In this document: piece after piece, positions 1 to 7,951 of the stretch
How the letters are laid out: every line of letters starts with the position of its first letter
Numbering within the stretch: position 1 is the stretch's first letter
Assembly: GCA_946535435.1 (NCBI GenBank)
Contig: CAMNDM010000013.1
Coordinates: 16,526 to 80,525, forward strand
Direction: 5' to 3'
Source of the DNA: Physcocola sp002396385
GTDB taxonomy: Bacteria > Bacteroidota > Bacteroidia > Bacteroidales > Paludibacteraceae
DNA: 64,000 bases
Notes under the pieces: model-generated
Database searches by the model: none
Told to the model about the DNA's origin: nothing
What the model saw: only the letters and a program-made list of their open reading frames with translations
Position numbers and translations under genes: made by a program

Positions 1-638
1 GTAAAGGTGAAAACGGGACTTACAATTTCGCAATGAATCTCGTCGGCAACAACAAAAACACCGTGTTTCAAGCACAGTTCACCCATTCGCCGCAATTCGG
101 CAGCCGTCCACACCCTTCCGGCCGGATTATGTGGGTTACACAAAAGAAAGACCTTCACGGCAGGGTCGGCGACCTTCTGTTCAAAATCGGCAAAATCGAT
201 GGTATAAGTTCCATCGGCAAAGAGCAGTTCGTTCTCAACCAGTTCGCAACCATTGTTACGGATGGAAGAAAAGAAACAGTTGTAGACAGGCGTCTGTACC
301 AGGACCTTTTCACCTGGTTTAGCCACCGCCTTAATAATAGCGGAAACAGCCGGCACCACACCAGACGTATAGATAATCCAGTCGCGCTGCATGGTCCACC
401 CGTGTCGTCGTTCAAACCAGTCAATAACCGCATCATAATACGAATCGGGGACTTTCACATAGCCGAAAACGCCATGTTTCACCCTCTCTTCCAGCGCTTC
501 AACAATGCAAGGAGCAGCAGGGAAGTCCATATCGGCCACCCACAGGGGCAGTACACCGTCGGCAACATCGTCCCACTTATAGCAGGCCGTCCCCCTTCGG
601 TTGGGAACCACATCGAAATTAAAATCGTCGTTCGTCAT
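1..638 (-). CDS. PatB/MalY-type C-S lyase (PLP aminotransferase fold), 3' part missing
   Basis: Fold-type I PLP enzyme of the MalY/PatB group, which typically cleaves cystathionine or cysteine conjugates; the exact substrate cannot be read here. My reverse-strand translation begins MTNDDFNFDVVPNRRGT and contains LPLWVADMDFPAAP, YTSGVVPAVSAI, LLCNPHNPAGRVW and ADEIHCEIVSP, in the order expected for the family. About 212 N-terminal residues are present; the window edge removes the rest, including the PLP-binding lysine. Its ATG overlaps the TGA of the upstream DUF3737 gene as ATGA, so it is probably translationally coupled as the last gene seen of a seven-gene leftward run. The long plus-strand frame across it (33-857) is an antisense shadow. 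Confidence 0.88.
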   Translation of the reverse strand, partial: MTNDDFNFDVVPNRRGTACYKWDDVADGVLPLWVADMDFPAAPCIVEALEERVKHGVFGYVKVPDSYYDAVIDWFERRHGWTMQRDWIIYTSGVVPAVSAIIKAVAKPGEKVLVQTPVYNCFFSSIRNNGCELVENELLFADGTYTIDFADFEQKVADPAVKVFLLCNPHNPAGRVWTAAELRRMGELCLKHGVFVVADEIHCEIVSPVFTF

Positions 639-1495
639 ATCTGCTGCGTTCTGGTTATAATCTCACAATTGGCCGGAGCCTTTCTATTTTCATCAAGGGT
701 AACAGACCCAATGGCATCGGCCACAATACGCCCCGAAGTAGGGTTCTTTATATTGGTAATAGCCCCCCTAATGTCGGCCTGTAAAGTCGAGTATTCGAAA
801 GCCCGGTCGCAGTCGGGTCCGAAGGAGCAGTTTTCAAGGACCAGGTTGTCGGCGTAGCATAGCGGCTGCTCGCCAGTGATGTGGCAGTTGACCAGACGCA
901 GATTGCGGGAATGCCAACCCAGATACTCGCCATTGAGTTCCGAGTCGTAAACCGTAACATCTTCCACTTCCCAGAAAGCATCTTTAGTCGTAATTTTCGC
1001 ATTGCGGACTTCCACGTTCCTCACATACTGGAACACATACTTACTGTCGCACACAAAGCCATTGATCCGGATATTTTCACAGAACATAAAGGGGTAAGTA
1101 CCGCCGTGCAGGACTAAATTGGCCGCCTCGATATTGTTGCAACGCCAGAAAAATTCGTCGGCATCGTTGGCGACCACATTGACCAGTTGCAAGTCGTCCA
1201 TTTCCCGGAACATTTTCGGAGCGTCGATAACCGTATCACTCATTTTCAGGTGCGAGGAATACCACAAGGCTGAGCGGGCATCTTTCCCGAACCGGCAGTT
1301 CGAGACAGACAACCCGTCGACATGCCAAAAAGGATAGTGCCCCTCGAAATTGCAATTTACGGCCTCAATGTCGGAACATTCCTTTACAGCCGATTCCCCC
1401 TCACCGATATAAACTTCTTCGAGTCGGAGGTGGTGGGACTCGAACAAAGGGCGTTCACCAAAGAAACGCCTATTCTTTACAATCTGTTTTTCCAT
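635..1495 (-). CDS. DUF3737 family right-handed beta-helix-like protein
   Basis: Uncharacterised protein of about 286 residues that I recognise as DUF3737: it opens with MEKQIVKNRRFFGERPLFES and continues with short periodic strands rich in N, C and aromatic residues (DLQLVNVVANDADEFFWRC, NIRINGFVCDSKYVFQY, NLVLENCSFGPDCDRAFEY), the pattern of a pectate-lyase-like beta-helix. The frame extends nine bases further to a TTG at 1504, but the ATG at 1495 fits the family start better. It has no signal peptide, so it is probably cytoplasmic. It sits 21 bases after the MATE transporter gene and overlaps the C-S lyase start by four bases. The biochemical role is unknown. Confidence 0.85.
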   Translation of the reverse strand: MEKQIVKNRRFFGERPLFESHHLRLEEVYIGEGESAVKECSDIEAVNCNFEGHYPFWHVDGLSVSNCRFGKDARSALWYSSHLKMSDTVIDAPKMFREMDDLQLVNVVANDADEFFWRCNNIEAANLVLHGGTYPFMFCENIRINGFVCDSKYVFQYVRNVEVRNAKITTKDAFWEVEDVTVYDSELNGEYLGWHSRNLRLVNCHITGEQPLCYADNLVLENCSFGPDCDRAFEYSTLQADIRGAITNIKNPTSGRIVADAIGSVTLDENRKAPANCEIITRTQQI

Positions 1496-1516
1496 ATAGT
1501 TCAAAAAAAATAACGG

Positions 1517-2974
1517 TTAAGAATCCATCCCCGGATGGGCAGCCAATTTATGTGCAGCCTTCATCCAATTGCCGAAAAGCATACGCACCAAGAACAAGGC
1601 ACCTCTGAAACAGAGTTCAATACACATAGCCAGCCAGAAACCGGAAAGTCCCATAGAGCCGACCAACCAGACGGCCAAAGGAATACGCACGAGCCAGATA
1701 CTTGCCAGATTCAGGGCGCAAGGGAAGAGTGTATCGCCAGCCCCCACAAACACGCCATAGGCCACAATGGAAGCCGCGAACATCGGTTCGGCAAAGGCCT
1801 CGATGCGCAACGCACCGACCGTAAGTTGCCGGACCAAAGCATCGGGCGTCATCAGCACCATCAAGTCAGGGACGAAGATATACATCACGACAGCCAGCAC
1901 CGACATAACGGCAATACCCAGTGCGACCGAAAGCCGGGCAAAACTGCCACACAGGTCTTTCCGCTTGGCACCCAGGCTTTGGCCGATAAGCGTGGTAGCA
2001 GCATCGCCGATGCCATAACCAGGCATATAGCACAAACTTTCAATAATAATACCAAACGAATTGGCCGCAATAGCAGCGGGTCCAAGCGGGGCAATAATAA
2101 CAGTAGAGGCCACGTGGGCGCTGCACATCACAAAATGCTCGATACCAATAGGCAGCCCTATACGCGCAGCCTTGCCCACCACAGAGGCAGTAGGTTTAAA
2201 CCGGCCTTTCTCGTGGTTCAGCCGCATGACACTCGAACGGCAGCACAAAGCGTAAAACATCAGCAATGCCACTACCGACTCGGCCAGAGCCGTACCCAAA
2301 GCCGCACCTGTAACCCCCAACCCCGCACCCGGCAGCAAGAGCTGATGACCGAATAGTACAACGGGGCGTGTAGGGAATATGAGGAAGAAGTTGAAAATAA
2401 CATCGAGCACACACATCAAAACATTGAGGAGTGCGGGAACCCGCATATTGCCACTGCAACGCAACATAGCCCCACAGAGCCAATTGACCTGCAAGACCGG
2501 AAGCGCCAGACAGAAAATAAAGAAATAGGTAGCCGCATCTTCCACTATTTCGGCACTACCTCCCAACCAAACGGGCAGATACGGACTGATGACACAGCCT
2601 ACCAATGCCAAGAGGGCGCCAAACGCCAACGTCACCGACAACGACTGCCTCAACACCGAGCGGGCCGACAAGTTGTCGGTGGCTCCCACCAAATGGGCCA
2701 CTTGCACCGAGAACCCCGATGCGACGGACCCGCACAGACTGCCTATCAGCCAGATACAGCTGGCGACAAGTCCGACCGCAGCCGACGCATTAGCGCCCAA
2801 ACTTCCCACCATACAGGCATCGATATAGTCCATAACGATGGTAGACATCTGCGCCATGATAGCAGGCAGACTGAGAAAGAACACCAACCGTATTTTTTGC
2901 GGCCGGGTCAGGTCCAAACCAGACCGGACGCGGTTGAGCAGAATGTCGCCAGAACCTTCTTTACTTGCAACCAT
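1517..2974 (-). CDS. MATE family efflux transporter
   Basis: Multidrug and toxin extrusion (MATE) family membrane protein of 485 residues, which normally exports organic compounds in exchange for Na+ or H+. About twelve hydrophobic segments are visible, in two similar halves; the first includes LSLPAIMAQMSTIVMDYID, followed by ACMVGSLGANASAAVGL, and the second starts near IGLPIGIEHFVMCSAHVAS. Length and internal pseudo-symmetry match the family. The gene starts ten bases after the EamA transporter stop and precedes the DUF3737 gene, so it is probably co-transcribed. Substrate is not predictable. Confidence 0.93.
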   Translation of the reverse strand: MVASKEGSGDILLNRVRSGLDLTRPQKIRLVFFLSLPAIMAQMSTIVMDYIDACMVGSLGANASAAVGLVASCIWLIGSLCGSVASGFSVQVAHLVGATDNLSARSVLRQSLSVTLAFGALLALVGCVISPYLPVWLGGSAEIVEDAATYFFIFCLALPVLQVNWLCGAMLRCSGNMRVPALLNVLMCVLDVIFNFFLIFPTRPVVLFGHQLLLPGAGLGVTGAALGTALAESVVALLMFYALCCRSSVMRLNHEKGRFKPTASVVGKAARIGLPIGIEHFVMCSAHVASTVIIAPLGPAAIAANSFGIIIESLCYMPGYGIGDAATTLIGQSLGAKRKDLCGSFARLSVALGIAVMSVLAVVMYIFVPDLMVLMTPDALVRQLTVGALRIEAFAEPMFAASIVAYGVFVGAGDTLFPCALNLASIWLVRIPLAVWLVGSMGLSGFWLAMCIELCFRGALFLVRMLFGNWMKAAHKLAAHPGMDS

Positions 2975-2983
2975 CCCCCCTAT

Positions 2984-3877
2984 TTATTTAACGACCAGCA
3001 GGGCAACACCCAGCAAGACGCCCAGCAGATAAACGAATTTGGTACGCAGATTCTTTTCCTTAAGGAAGAACGCACCATAAAGGAAAGATATGACTGCTCC
3101 CGAACGGCGGATGGTAGAAACCACAGAGATGAGGGAGTCGGGCTGGCTCAAAGCAAAATAATAGACATAGTCGGCAACGACTAAAAAGACAGAGATACCC
3201 ACAATGCTCCAACGCCACTGAAACGGTGTAGTCTTTTTATGTGTAGGCCACCACAACAGCAGCAGCACCAAAAGCATAAAGAGCGCCTGGTAGAGTGTGC
3301 TGTAGACTTGGACGGCCATACGGTCGAAATTGCGGAGAAGGTGTTTGTCGTACAAACCGCTGCACGCACCCAACAAAGTAGCGGCAATAATGAGCCATAC
3401 CCACACATTGTTTTTCCAGTAGATACCCTCGCGATGGCCGGCAGTTGAGAACAGGAAAAAGGAAACCAGAGTAATAACAATGCCGACCACCTGCATAACA
3501 GCCAGTTGTTCACCGAAAATAAGGAGCGCACCGACGATGGTCCACACCGGCTGGGTTGCCCTGATAGGTGCAAAAATGGTGACAGGCAGGTGCTTTAGCG
3601 CAAAAAAGCCACAGGCCCACGAACTCAGTACCAAAACGGACTTCAGAAAAATATAGAGATGGGTTTGTGCGTCAACAGCAGGCACATAGATGCCAGCCGC
3701 AACAGCCGAAGCAGGAGAAATGCCCGACCAGACCAGGACGGGAACAAAAATAAGCGAAGAAATGCACACCGAAAGGAATAAGACAGGCAAAACCGCATTT
3801 CCGTTCAGCGAACGCTTTTTAAACACATCGTATATGCCCAAGAAAAAGGCAGAGCACAAAGCATACAATACCCACAT
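2984..3877 (-). CDS. EamA/DMT-superfamily transporter
   Basis: Drug/metabolite-transporter superfamily protein of 297 residues with about ten hydrophobic segments arranged as two EamA repeats. The first runs from MWVLYALCSAFFLGIYDVFK to IVITLVSFFLFSTAG; the second starts at VWVWLIIAATLLGACSGLYD and ends at VYLLGVLLGVALLVVK. The sequence KHLPVTIFAPIRATQPVW at the end of the fourth segment is typical of these permeases. It starts six bases after the stop of the Sua5-like gene and ends nine bases before the MATE start, so the two transporters are probably translated from one message. The exported compound is unknown. Confidence 0.88.
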   Translation of the reverse strand: MWVLYALCSAFFLGIYDVFKKRSLNGNAVLPVLFLSVCISSLIFVPVLVWSGISPASAVAAGIYVPAVDAQTHLYIFLKSVLVLSSWACGFFALKHLPVTIFAPIRATQPVWTIVGALLIFGEQLAVMQVVGIVITLVSFFLFSTAGHREGIYWKNNVWVWLIIAATLLGACSGLYDKHLLRNFDRMAVQVYSTLYQALFMLLVLLLLWWPTHKKTTPFQWRWSIVGISVFLVVADYVYYFALSQPDSLISVVSTIRRSGAVISFLYGAFFLKEKNLRTKFVYLLGVLLGVALLVVK

Positions 3878-3883
3878 AGCGGC

Positions 3884-4495
3884 TTACCAGACAAGTTCCC
3901 CCTTACCTTGGCGCACAATAACCGGCTCGTCGCCAGTGCAGTCGACCACAGTCGAAGGGTTCAGTTCGCCATAGCCCCCATTAATCACCACATCGGCTAT
4001 ATGCCCCATTTTCTCCTCCATCAGCTCCGGATCGGTAAAGTACTCCATCTCATCGGTAGAGTCGTCCTTCACCGAAGTAGAAAGGATAGGATTACCCAAG
4101 CCCTTCACCAGCTGACGGATAATGTTGTTATCGGGGATACGTATGCCCACCGTCTTCTTATTGCGGAACAACTTCGGCAGGCTGTTGTTGCCGTTGAGGA
4201 TGAACGTGAAAGGGCCCGGCAAATTCTTCTTCATGAGTTTGAACGTGGCATCGCTCACCTTCGCATACTGGCTGATATTAGAAAGGTCGTAGCAGATGAA
4301 CGAGAGGTTCACCTTACGCGGGTCGATCTTCTTGTACCAGCAAATTTTCTCGACCGCCTTTGCGTTGAAGATGTCGCACCCCAGACCGTAAACGGTATCG
4401 GTCGGGTACACGATAAGTCCGCCTTCACGGAGGAACTGTACGACTTTGTCAATCTCCCTTTCTTGGGGATTTTGGGGATAAATTCTGACTAACAT
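3884..4495 (-). CDS. L-threonylcarbamoyladenylate synthase (Sua5/YciO/YrdC family)
   Basis: Probable enzyme forming threonylcarbamoyl-AMP from threonine, bicarbonate and ATP, the first step of the t6A37 tRNA modification. The 203-residue product starts MLVRIYPQNPQEREIDKVV and carries the YrdC signature GGLIVYPTDTVYGLGCD, then KKIDPRKVNLSFICYDL, LPGPFTFILNG, TVGIRIPDN and PILSTSVK. It lacks the extra C-terminal Sua5 domain, so it is the short YrdC/YciO type; YciO-like members may act differently, so the assignment is at family level. The open frame extends 15 codons further upstream, but the ATG at 4495 matches the family start. Confidence 0.9.
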   Translation of the reverse strand: MLVRIYPQNPQEREIDKVVQFLREGGLIVYPTDTVYGLGCDIFNAKAVEKICWYKKIDPRKVNLSFICYDLSNISQYAKVSDATFKLMKKNLPGPFTFILNGNNSLPKLFRNKKTVGIRIPDNNIIRQLVKGLGNPILSTSVKDDSTDEMEYFTDPELMEEKMGHIADVVINGGYGELNPSTVVDCTGDEPVIVRQGKGELVW

Positions 4496-4574
4496 TTTAT
4501 TATTAAATCTCTCTGTAGTATGTATATAATTATGCGGCACATCGTTCCCCTACGGGGGGAAGGCCGTCCACATC

Positions 4575-5222
4575 CTAGTAATTAGGTCCGGTGTCGCCCT
4601 CAGCCCTTTTCTTCACGTTCATAGCCAAGCCTTGAATGCGCCATTCCATAACAGACCGGTATCGGCTTTCGGTAAAGAACAGATTGAAGAACCAACCGAA
4701 AGACATATCCGATTTCAAAAGGATGAGCGACTTACCTCCGGGCTGTGGTATAGCCGTAAGCGAAAAACAAGCGCTGTTCAGAATCTTTATTTTTTTGGTC
4801 ACCGTCAGTTTAACGTTCTTTTTCCCGTTTATCCGGGCCTCGCAGAGGTTGCCCTCCACATCGAAATACATAAACTTGTCGTCCTTCTTCATGGCAATAG
4901 CCAGTTTGAGCAGATATTTAGAAGTTTCGGGATCGAAAAAGAACCCCTTTTCCGCCATAACGATGTCGTCTTCCACATTGTTGTGGTATCCCAGATTCTT
5001 GAACAACCACTTCATGTTTTTAGTCGGTTTATCCTGAATACCCACATAAATTTCGTGAAGAACGTCGTCTAACTTCGAGACCTGCACATCGACAAGATAG
5101 GCCGCAGTGGTGTGGAATGCACTATTTGAATAGGTAGAGTGCGTACCCAACTGGAGTTTTTGGGCAGCACAGCCCCCAAAAACAGCAAAAAACAAAAAAA
5201 GCAAGTAACAGGTACGCACCAT
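4575..5222 (-). CDS. Secreted hypothetical protein, possible lipoprotein
   Basis: Protein of about 215 residues that I do not recognise. The N-terminus MVRTCYLLFLFFAVFGGCAA is a short hydrophobic signal, with a possible but weak lipobox (V-F-G-G-C). The rest is soluble and mixed alpha/beta, with basic stretches (INGKKNVKLTVTKKIKI) and an aromatic segment SDMSFGWFFNLFFTESRYR near the end. An ATG two codons further upstream (5228) is an equally possible start. It lies 51 bases after the PfkB kinase stop and before the Sua5-like gene, inside the leftward run. Its role is unknown. Confidence 0.7.
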   Translation of the reverse strand: MVRTCYLLFLFFAVFGGCAAQKLQLGTHSTYSNSAFHTTAAYLVDVQVSKLDDVLHEIYVGIQDKPTKNMKWLFKNLGYHNNVEDDIVMAEKGFFFDPETSKYLLKLAIAMKKDDKFMYFDVEGNLCEARINGKKNVKLTVTKKIKILNSACFSLTAIPQPGGKSLILLKSDMSFGWFFNLFFTESRYRSVMEWRIQGLAMNVKKRAEGDTGPNY

Positions 5223-5273
5223 AGGCATTAATAGTGAATTGGGCAGCCCCGCCGTTCAGCAGATTTTGAACGG

Positions 5274-6248
5274 CTACAGCTGCGATTTGATAAAATTCCA
5301 ACGTTCGGCATCGATGGTGGTGCCCACCACTTCGACCACCTTACCAGAAACCAGGGCACCTATTCGTCCGCACTCCTCAATATCCTTACCGTTAGCCAAA
5401 CCGAAAAGGAAGCCGGAAGCATAGAGGTCGCCCGCGCCAGTGGTATCAATGCAGTTGCATCCAGGCAAAGGTTTAACAAAAACCTTTTCGCCATTGTGCT
5501 TGATGAAAGAGCCCTTAGAGCCCACCTTAACCACCGCGTAATCGACTTGTGAGGCAAGAACGTCAAGCGCCATTTCAGGTTCCATATTGGTATAGGCTTT
5601 GGCCTCGTCCTCGTTAGCGAAAACGATATCGGCATATTGTGGGATGACACGCTGAAGGAACTCCAAGTTATCGGCCACCACATTGTAAGAGCCCAGGTCA
5701 AGCGAAATTTTCACACCAGCCGCGTGAGCCAGTTCCATCGCCCTCTCAATGAGTTGGTGGTTCTGCAACAAATAGCCGTCAATGTGGCAAATGCCGTAGC
5801 CCTGCAGCATTTCAGGTTTAATTTCAGCCGCATTGAACAAGCCTGTAGCACCCAGGCAGGTAGCCATGGTGCGCTCGCCATCGGGAGAGATCAGCGACAG
5901 GCAAGTTCCAGTAGGCTGTTCGGGGTCACGAATAATCATAGGTTTAACGCCCAAAGCCACAAGGTCGCCCTCGAAGAAGTCACCAACGGCATCGTTACCG
6001 ACGCGGCCCACGAAACCGGTTTGCAAGCCTAGTTGCTGTATGCCCGCAATCGTATTAGGGACGGAACCGCCACGCGCCTTCTTCACATCACGTCCATCGA
6101 GCGACTTTAACAGAGAGGTCTGTGTGTCTTTATCCACCAACTGCATACTACCCTTCGGCAAGTTAGCAGAAGAGAGAATATCATCGGAATCAAGAACACA
6201 CAACATATCGGTAAGCGCATTACCAATACCTAATATTTGCTTAGCCAT
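5274..6248 (-). CDS. PfkB-family carbohydrate/nucleoside kinase (adenosine-kinase-like)
   Basis: ATP-dependent kinase of the PfkB/ribokinase fold, 324 residues. It starts MAKQILGIGNALTDMLCVLD, has the N-terminal motif GGSVPNTIAGIQQLG, substrate-lid segments such as PTGTCLSLISPDGERTM, and the C-terminal PfkB signature DTTGAGDLYASGFLFGLANG with the catalytic aspartate of the TGAGD motif. The N-terminal pattern GNALTD and the overall length fit the group usually annotated as adenosine kinase or sugar kinase in Bacteroidota; substrate is not proved. It is the first gene of the leftward run; no convincing TAnnTTTG box was found directly upstream. Confidence 0.9.
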   Translation of the reverse strand: MAKQILGIGNALTDMLCVLDSDDILSSANLPKGSMQLVDKDTQTSLLKSLDGRDVKKARGGSVPNTIAGIQQLGLQTGFVGRVGNDAVGDFFEGDLVALGVKPMIIRDPEQPTGTCLSLISPDGERTMATCLGATGLFNAAEIKPEMLQGYGICHIDGYLLQNHQLIERAMELAHAAGVKISLDLGSYNVVADNLEFLQRVIPQYADIVFANEDEAKAYTNMEPEMALDVLASQVDYAVVKVGSKGSFIKHNGEKVFVKPLPGCNCIDTTGAGDLYASGFLFGLANGKDIEECGRIGALVSGKVVEVVGTTIDAERWNFIKSQL

Positions 6249-6323
6249 AAATCTACAATTAATCTTAAAATGTTCGTTTATAATTATTCCACTAAATTAA
6301 AAAATATTTTTTGGGTAGATATA

Positions 6324-6354
6324 TTGCAATGTTCGAAAAATTGCTTTAATTTTG
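6324..6354 (+). promoter_or_regulatory. Promoter of the tRNA-Asn cluster
   Basis: TTG at 6324-6326, a 20-base spacer and TAATTTTG at 6347-6354 match the Bacteroidota TTG / TAnnTTTG housekeeping promoter. Transcription would begin around 6360, about 20 bases before the first tRNA. Confidence 0.8.
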
Positions 6355-6382
6355 CATCGCATTACAAGAAAATGCAATACAT

Positions 6383-6456
6383 TCTTCCTTAGCTCAGTCG
6401 GTTAGAGCATCTGACTGTTAATCAGAGGGTCTTTGGTTCAAGTCCAAAAGGAAGAG
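6383..6456 (+). tRNA. tRNA-Asn (GTT), copy 1
   Basis: A 74-base cloverleaf: acceptor TCTTCCT pairs with AGGAAGA, D arm GCTC/GAGC, anticodon arm TCTGA-CTGTTAA-TCAGA with anticodon GTT (Asn), T arm TTTGG-TTCAAGT-CCAAA, discriminator G. No CCA is encoded. It is the first of three identical copies. Confidence 0.97.
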
Positions 6457-6498
6457 CAAAGGTGGCAACACCTGACAGCGGGAAAGACAGCAACATAT

Positions 6499-6572
6499 TC
6501 TTCCTTAGCTCAGTCGGTTAGAGCATCTGACTGTTAATCAGAGGGTCTTTGGTTCAAGTCCAAAAGGAAGAG
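6499..6572 (+). tRNA. tRNA-Asn (GTT), copy 2
   Basis: Base-for-base identical to the first copy, 116 bases downstream, with the same GTT anticodon and no encoded CCA. The 42-base spacers before and after it are also identical to each other. Confidence 0.97.
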
Positions 6573-6614
6573 CAAAGGTGGCAACACCTGACAGCGGGAA
6601 AGACAGCAACATAT

Positions 6615-6688
6615 TCTTCCTTAGCTCAGTCGGTTAGAGCATCTGACTGTTAATCAGAGGGTCTTTGGTTCAAGTCCAAAAGGAAGAG
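6615..6688 (+). tRNA. tRNA-Asn (GTT), copy 3
   Basis: Identical to the first two copies and again at 116-base spacing. It is followed after 11 bases by a terminator hairpin, so the three copies form one transcription unit. Confidence 0.97.
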
Positions 6689-6699
6689 CAATGATTAAG

Positions 6700-6729
6700 A
6701 GGACATATCGCAGAGATGTGTCCTTTTTT
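6700..6729 (+). terminator. Rho-independent terminator of the tRNA-Asn cluster
   Basis: A stem of about 10 bp (AGGACATATC pairing with GAGATGTGTCCT, with one G-U) and a five-base loop, followed by a run of T at 6724-6729. Confidence 0.85.
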
Positions 6730-6780
6730 CGTTGTTGGGATTGCGGAGGCCAAACCTACGACCGTTTTTATCTGATGTGA

Positions 6781-6945
6781 CTTTTTCGGGTTGCTGAAAA
6801 TCTATCTTTGCGTTTATATCGTATCAAGGGGAAAGAATACGCCTACCTATGTGCTAAAAATCAGCCACTACGCAATTGGTATTATGCTACCACTAAAGTC
6901 ACAGAGATTGAGAGTATGAAATACAATAAGCTTGACTATATATGA
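6781..6945 (+). pseudogene. Possible short coding remnant, no start codon
   Basis: An open stretch of 54 codons between two in-frame TGA codons translates to a protein-like sequence with segments SLRLYRIKGKEYAYLCAKNQ and WYYATTKVTEIESM, but it has no ATG. I do not recognise a family. It may be the tail of a decayed gene next to the tRNA cluster, or chance. The rest of 6730-7010 shows nothing else I can support. Confidence 0.2.
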
Positions 6946-7012
6946 CTAAGGTAAATTACAAATTATATATCTGAGTCCAAGATTTCAGACGCCTGTCAAT
7001 GTAAAGAGGGAA

Positions 7013-7044
7013 AAAAACGGCATCCCTCTCGGGCGACCGTTTTT
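7013..7044 (-). terminator. Terminator-like hairpin downstream of the radical SAM gene
   Basis: AAAAACGG (7013-7020) pairs with CCGTTTTT (7037-7044), giving a U-rich tail on either strand. It lies about 160 bases beyond the radical SAM stop and may close that operon; it could also act on the plus strand. Confidence 0.55.
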
Positions 7045-7204
7045 CTTCATAAAATTCAATTCAAATAAGGTTCAAGAAAAAAATCAATATTTATTAAGTA
7101 TGAGCATTTAATTAGTTCGACAACAAAAATACTATTTTATCCCAATAAGGCTATACGTTTTTGAAGATTTTTTAAGGATTGGGAGAGAAAAACTTATTAG
7201 CTAG

Positions 7205-7951
7205 TCACTGTTCGTTACAACCCATCCATTCAACATTTTTCAAAGCGGTAACCAGACCATTAAAATCGAGGGAGGGCAGGCTTACCTTGCTTGGGCTATA
7301 ACTGCACGAACCGACTTTCTTATTCCACGTCACAGAGGCAAAATTGGCCGGCCTTGAACAACGTAGCAGGCACGACGGACTTTGAAACGGTTTTCCCGCT
7401 GCCACCCCGGCTATTTGTTTCGGAGTTGGCGTGTTGCCGAACCTTTGGGGAATGAGTATAATCTGCTCAGGAGTCAGTACGTCCGAGAACTTAGCGTAAA
7501 CCCTTCTTGCGTATTCAACCTTATCGGCACCGACCAACAAATTCAATCCCGGCTTAATGCCAGTAGGCGCCAGTCTCTTCACCAGTCGCAATACCCTATC
7601 GACCTCACCATCGCAATCGGGTTGGTGAATGGTGACGTGGACCTTATCGGGTTTATGCCGCATCAGCCGAGCCCAAACAGCCTCATCAGCCAAAGGCAAG
7701 CCATTGGTGGTTACCGACAAATAGCACAACGGAAAGAGGGCGTCAATTACATTGAACACACCCTCATACTCAAAAGGCTCTCCGCCCCCTAATGACACCG
7801 ACTTCACCCCATTTTTCACACAGTCGGAAGCGAAAGCCACGACTTCCGAAGGTTTCCACAAAGTAGCCCCTTCCTTTCTACTATGATTATAGCAGAAAGA
7901 GCACTGTTTCGAGCAGTAGTTGCTCAAGTCTATAGAAATGAGTTCAATCAT
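7205..7951 (-). CDS. Radical SAM protein with cysteine-rich C-terminus
   Basis: Small radical SAM enzyme of 248 residues. The N-terminus has the cluster-binding motif C-x3-C-x2-C (Cys13, Cys17, Cys20, in NYCSKQCSFCYNHS), followed by the SAM-binding SVSLGGGEPFEYEG and a TIM-barrel-like body (LSVTTNGLPLAD, KVHVTIHQPDCDGEV). The C-terminus has further cysteines (SPSCLLRCSRP, KKVGSCSYSP, EWMGC) that could hold an auxiliary Fe-S cluster, as in SPASM/twitch enzymes, but the spacing is not a clear match. Its ATG overlaps the TGA of the 440-residue gene upstream as ATGA, so the two are coupled. Substrate unknown. Confidence 0.85.
   Translation of the reverse strand: MIELISIDLSNYCSKQCSFCYNHSRKEGATLWKPSEVVAFASDCVKNGVKSVSLGGGEPFEYEGVFNVIDALFPLCYLSVTTNGLPLADEAVWARLMRHKPDKVHVTIHQPDCDGEVDRVLRLVKRLAPTGIKPGLNLLVGADKVEYARRVYAKFSDVLTPEQIILIPQRFGNTPTPKQIAGVAAGKPFQSPSCLLRCSRPANFASVTWNKKVGSCSYSPSKVSLPSLDFNGLVTALKNVEWMGCNEQ

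Larger units (their letters stand above)
6383..6688 (+). repeat. Tandem 116-bp repeat (tRNA-Asn plus spacer), 2.6 units
   Basis: Unit length is 116 bases: a 74-base tRNA plus a 42-base spacer (6457-6498 and 6573-6614). Both spacers are identical by eye and contain GGTG-GCAA-CACC, a small hairpin with a GNRA-type loop, at 6461-6472 and 6577-6588. Identity of the spacers as well as the genes points to recent duplication or ongoing homogenisation. Confidence 0.92.

Noticed and set aside
33..857. Long plus-strand open frame of 274 codons
   Set aside because: It is antisense to the clear C-S lyase and DUF3737 genes and its translation has no family character.
6383..6688. CRISPR-like array
   Set aside because: The regular 116-base spacing comes from tandem tRNA genes; both the repeats and the spacers are identical.
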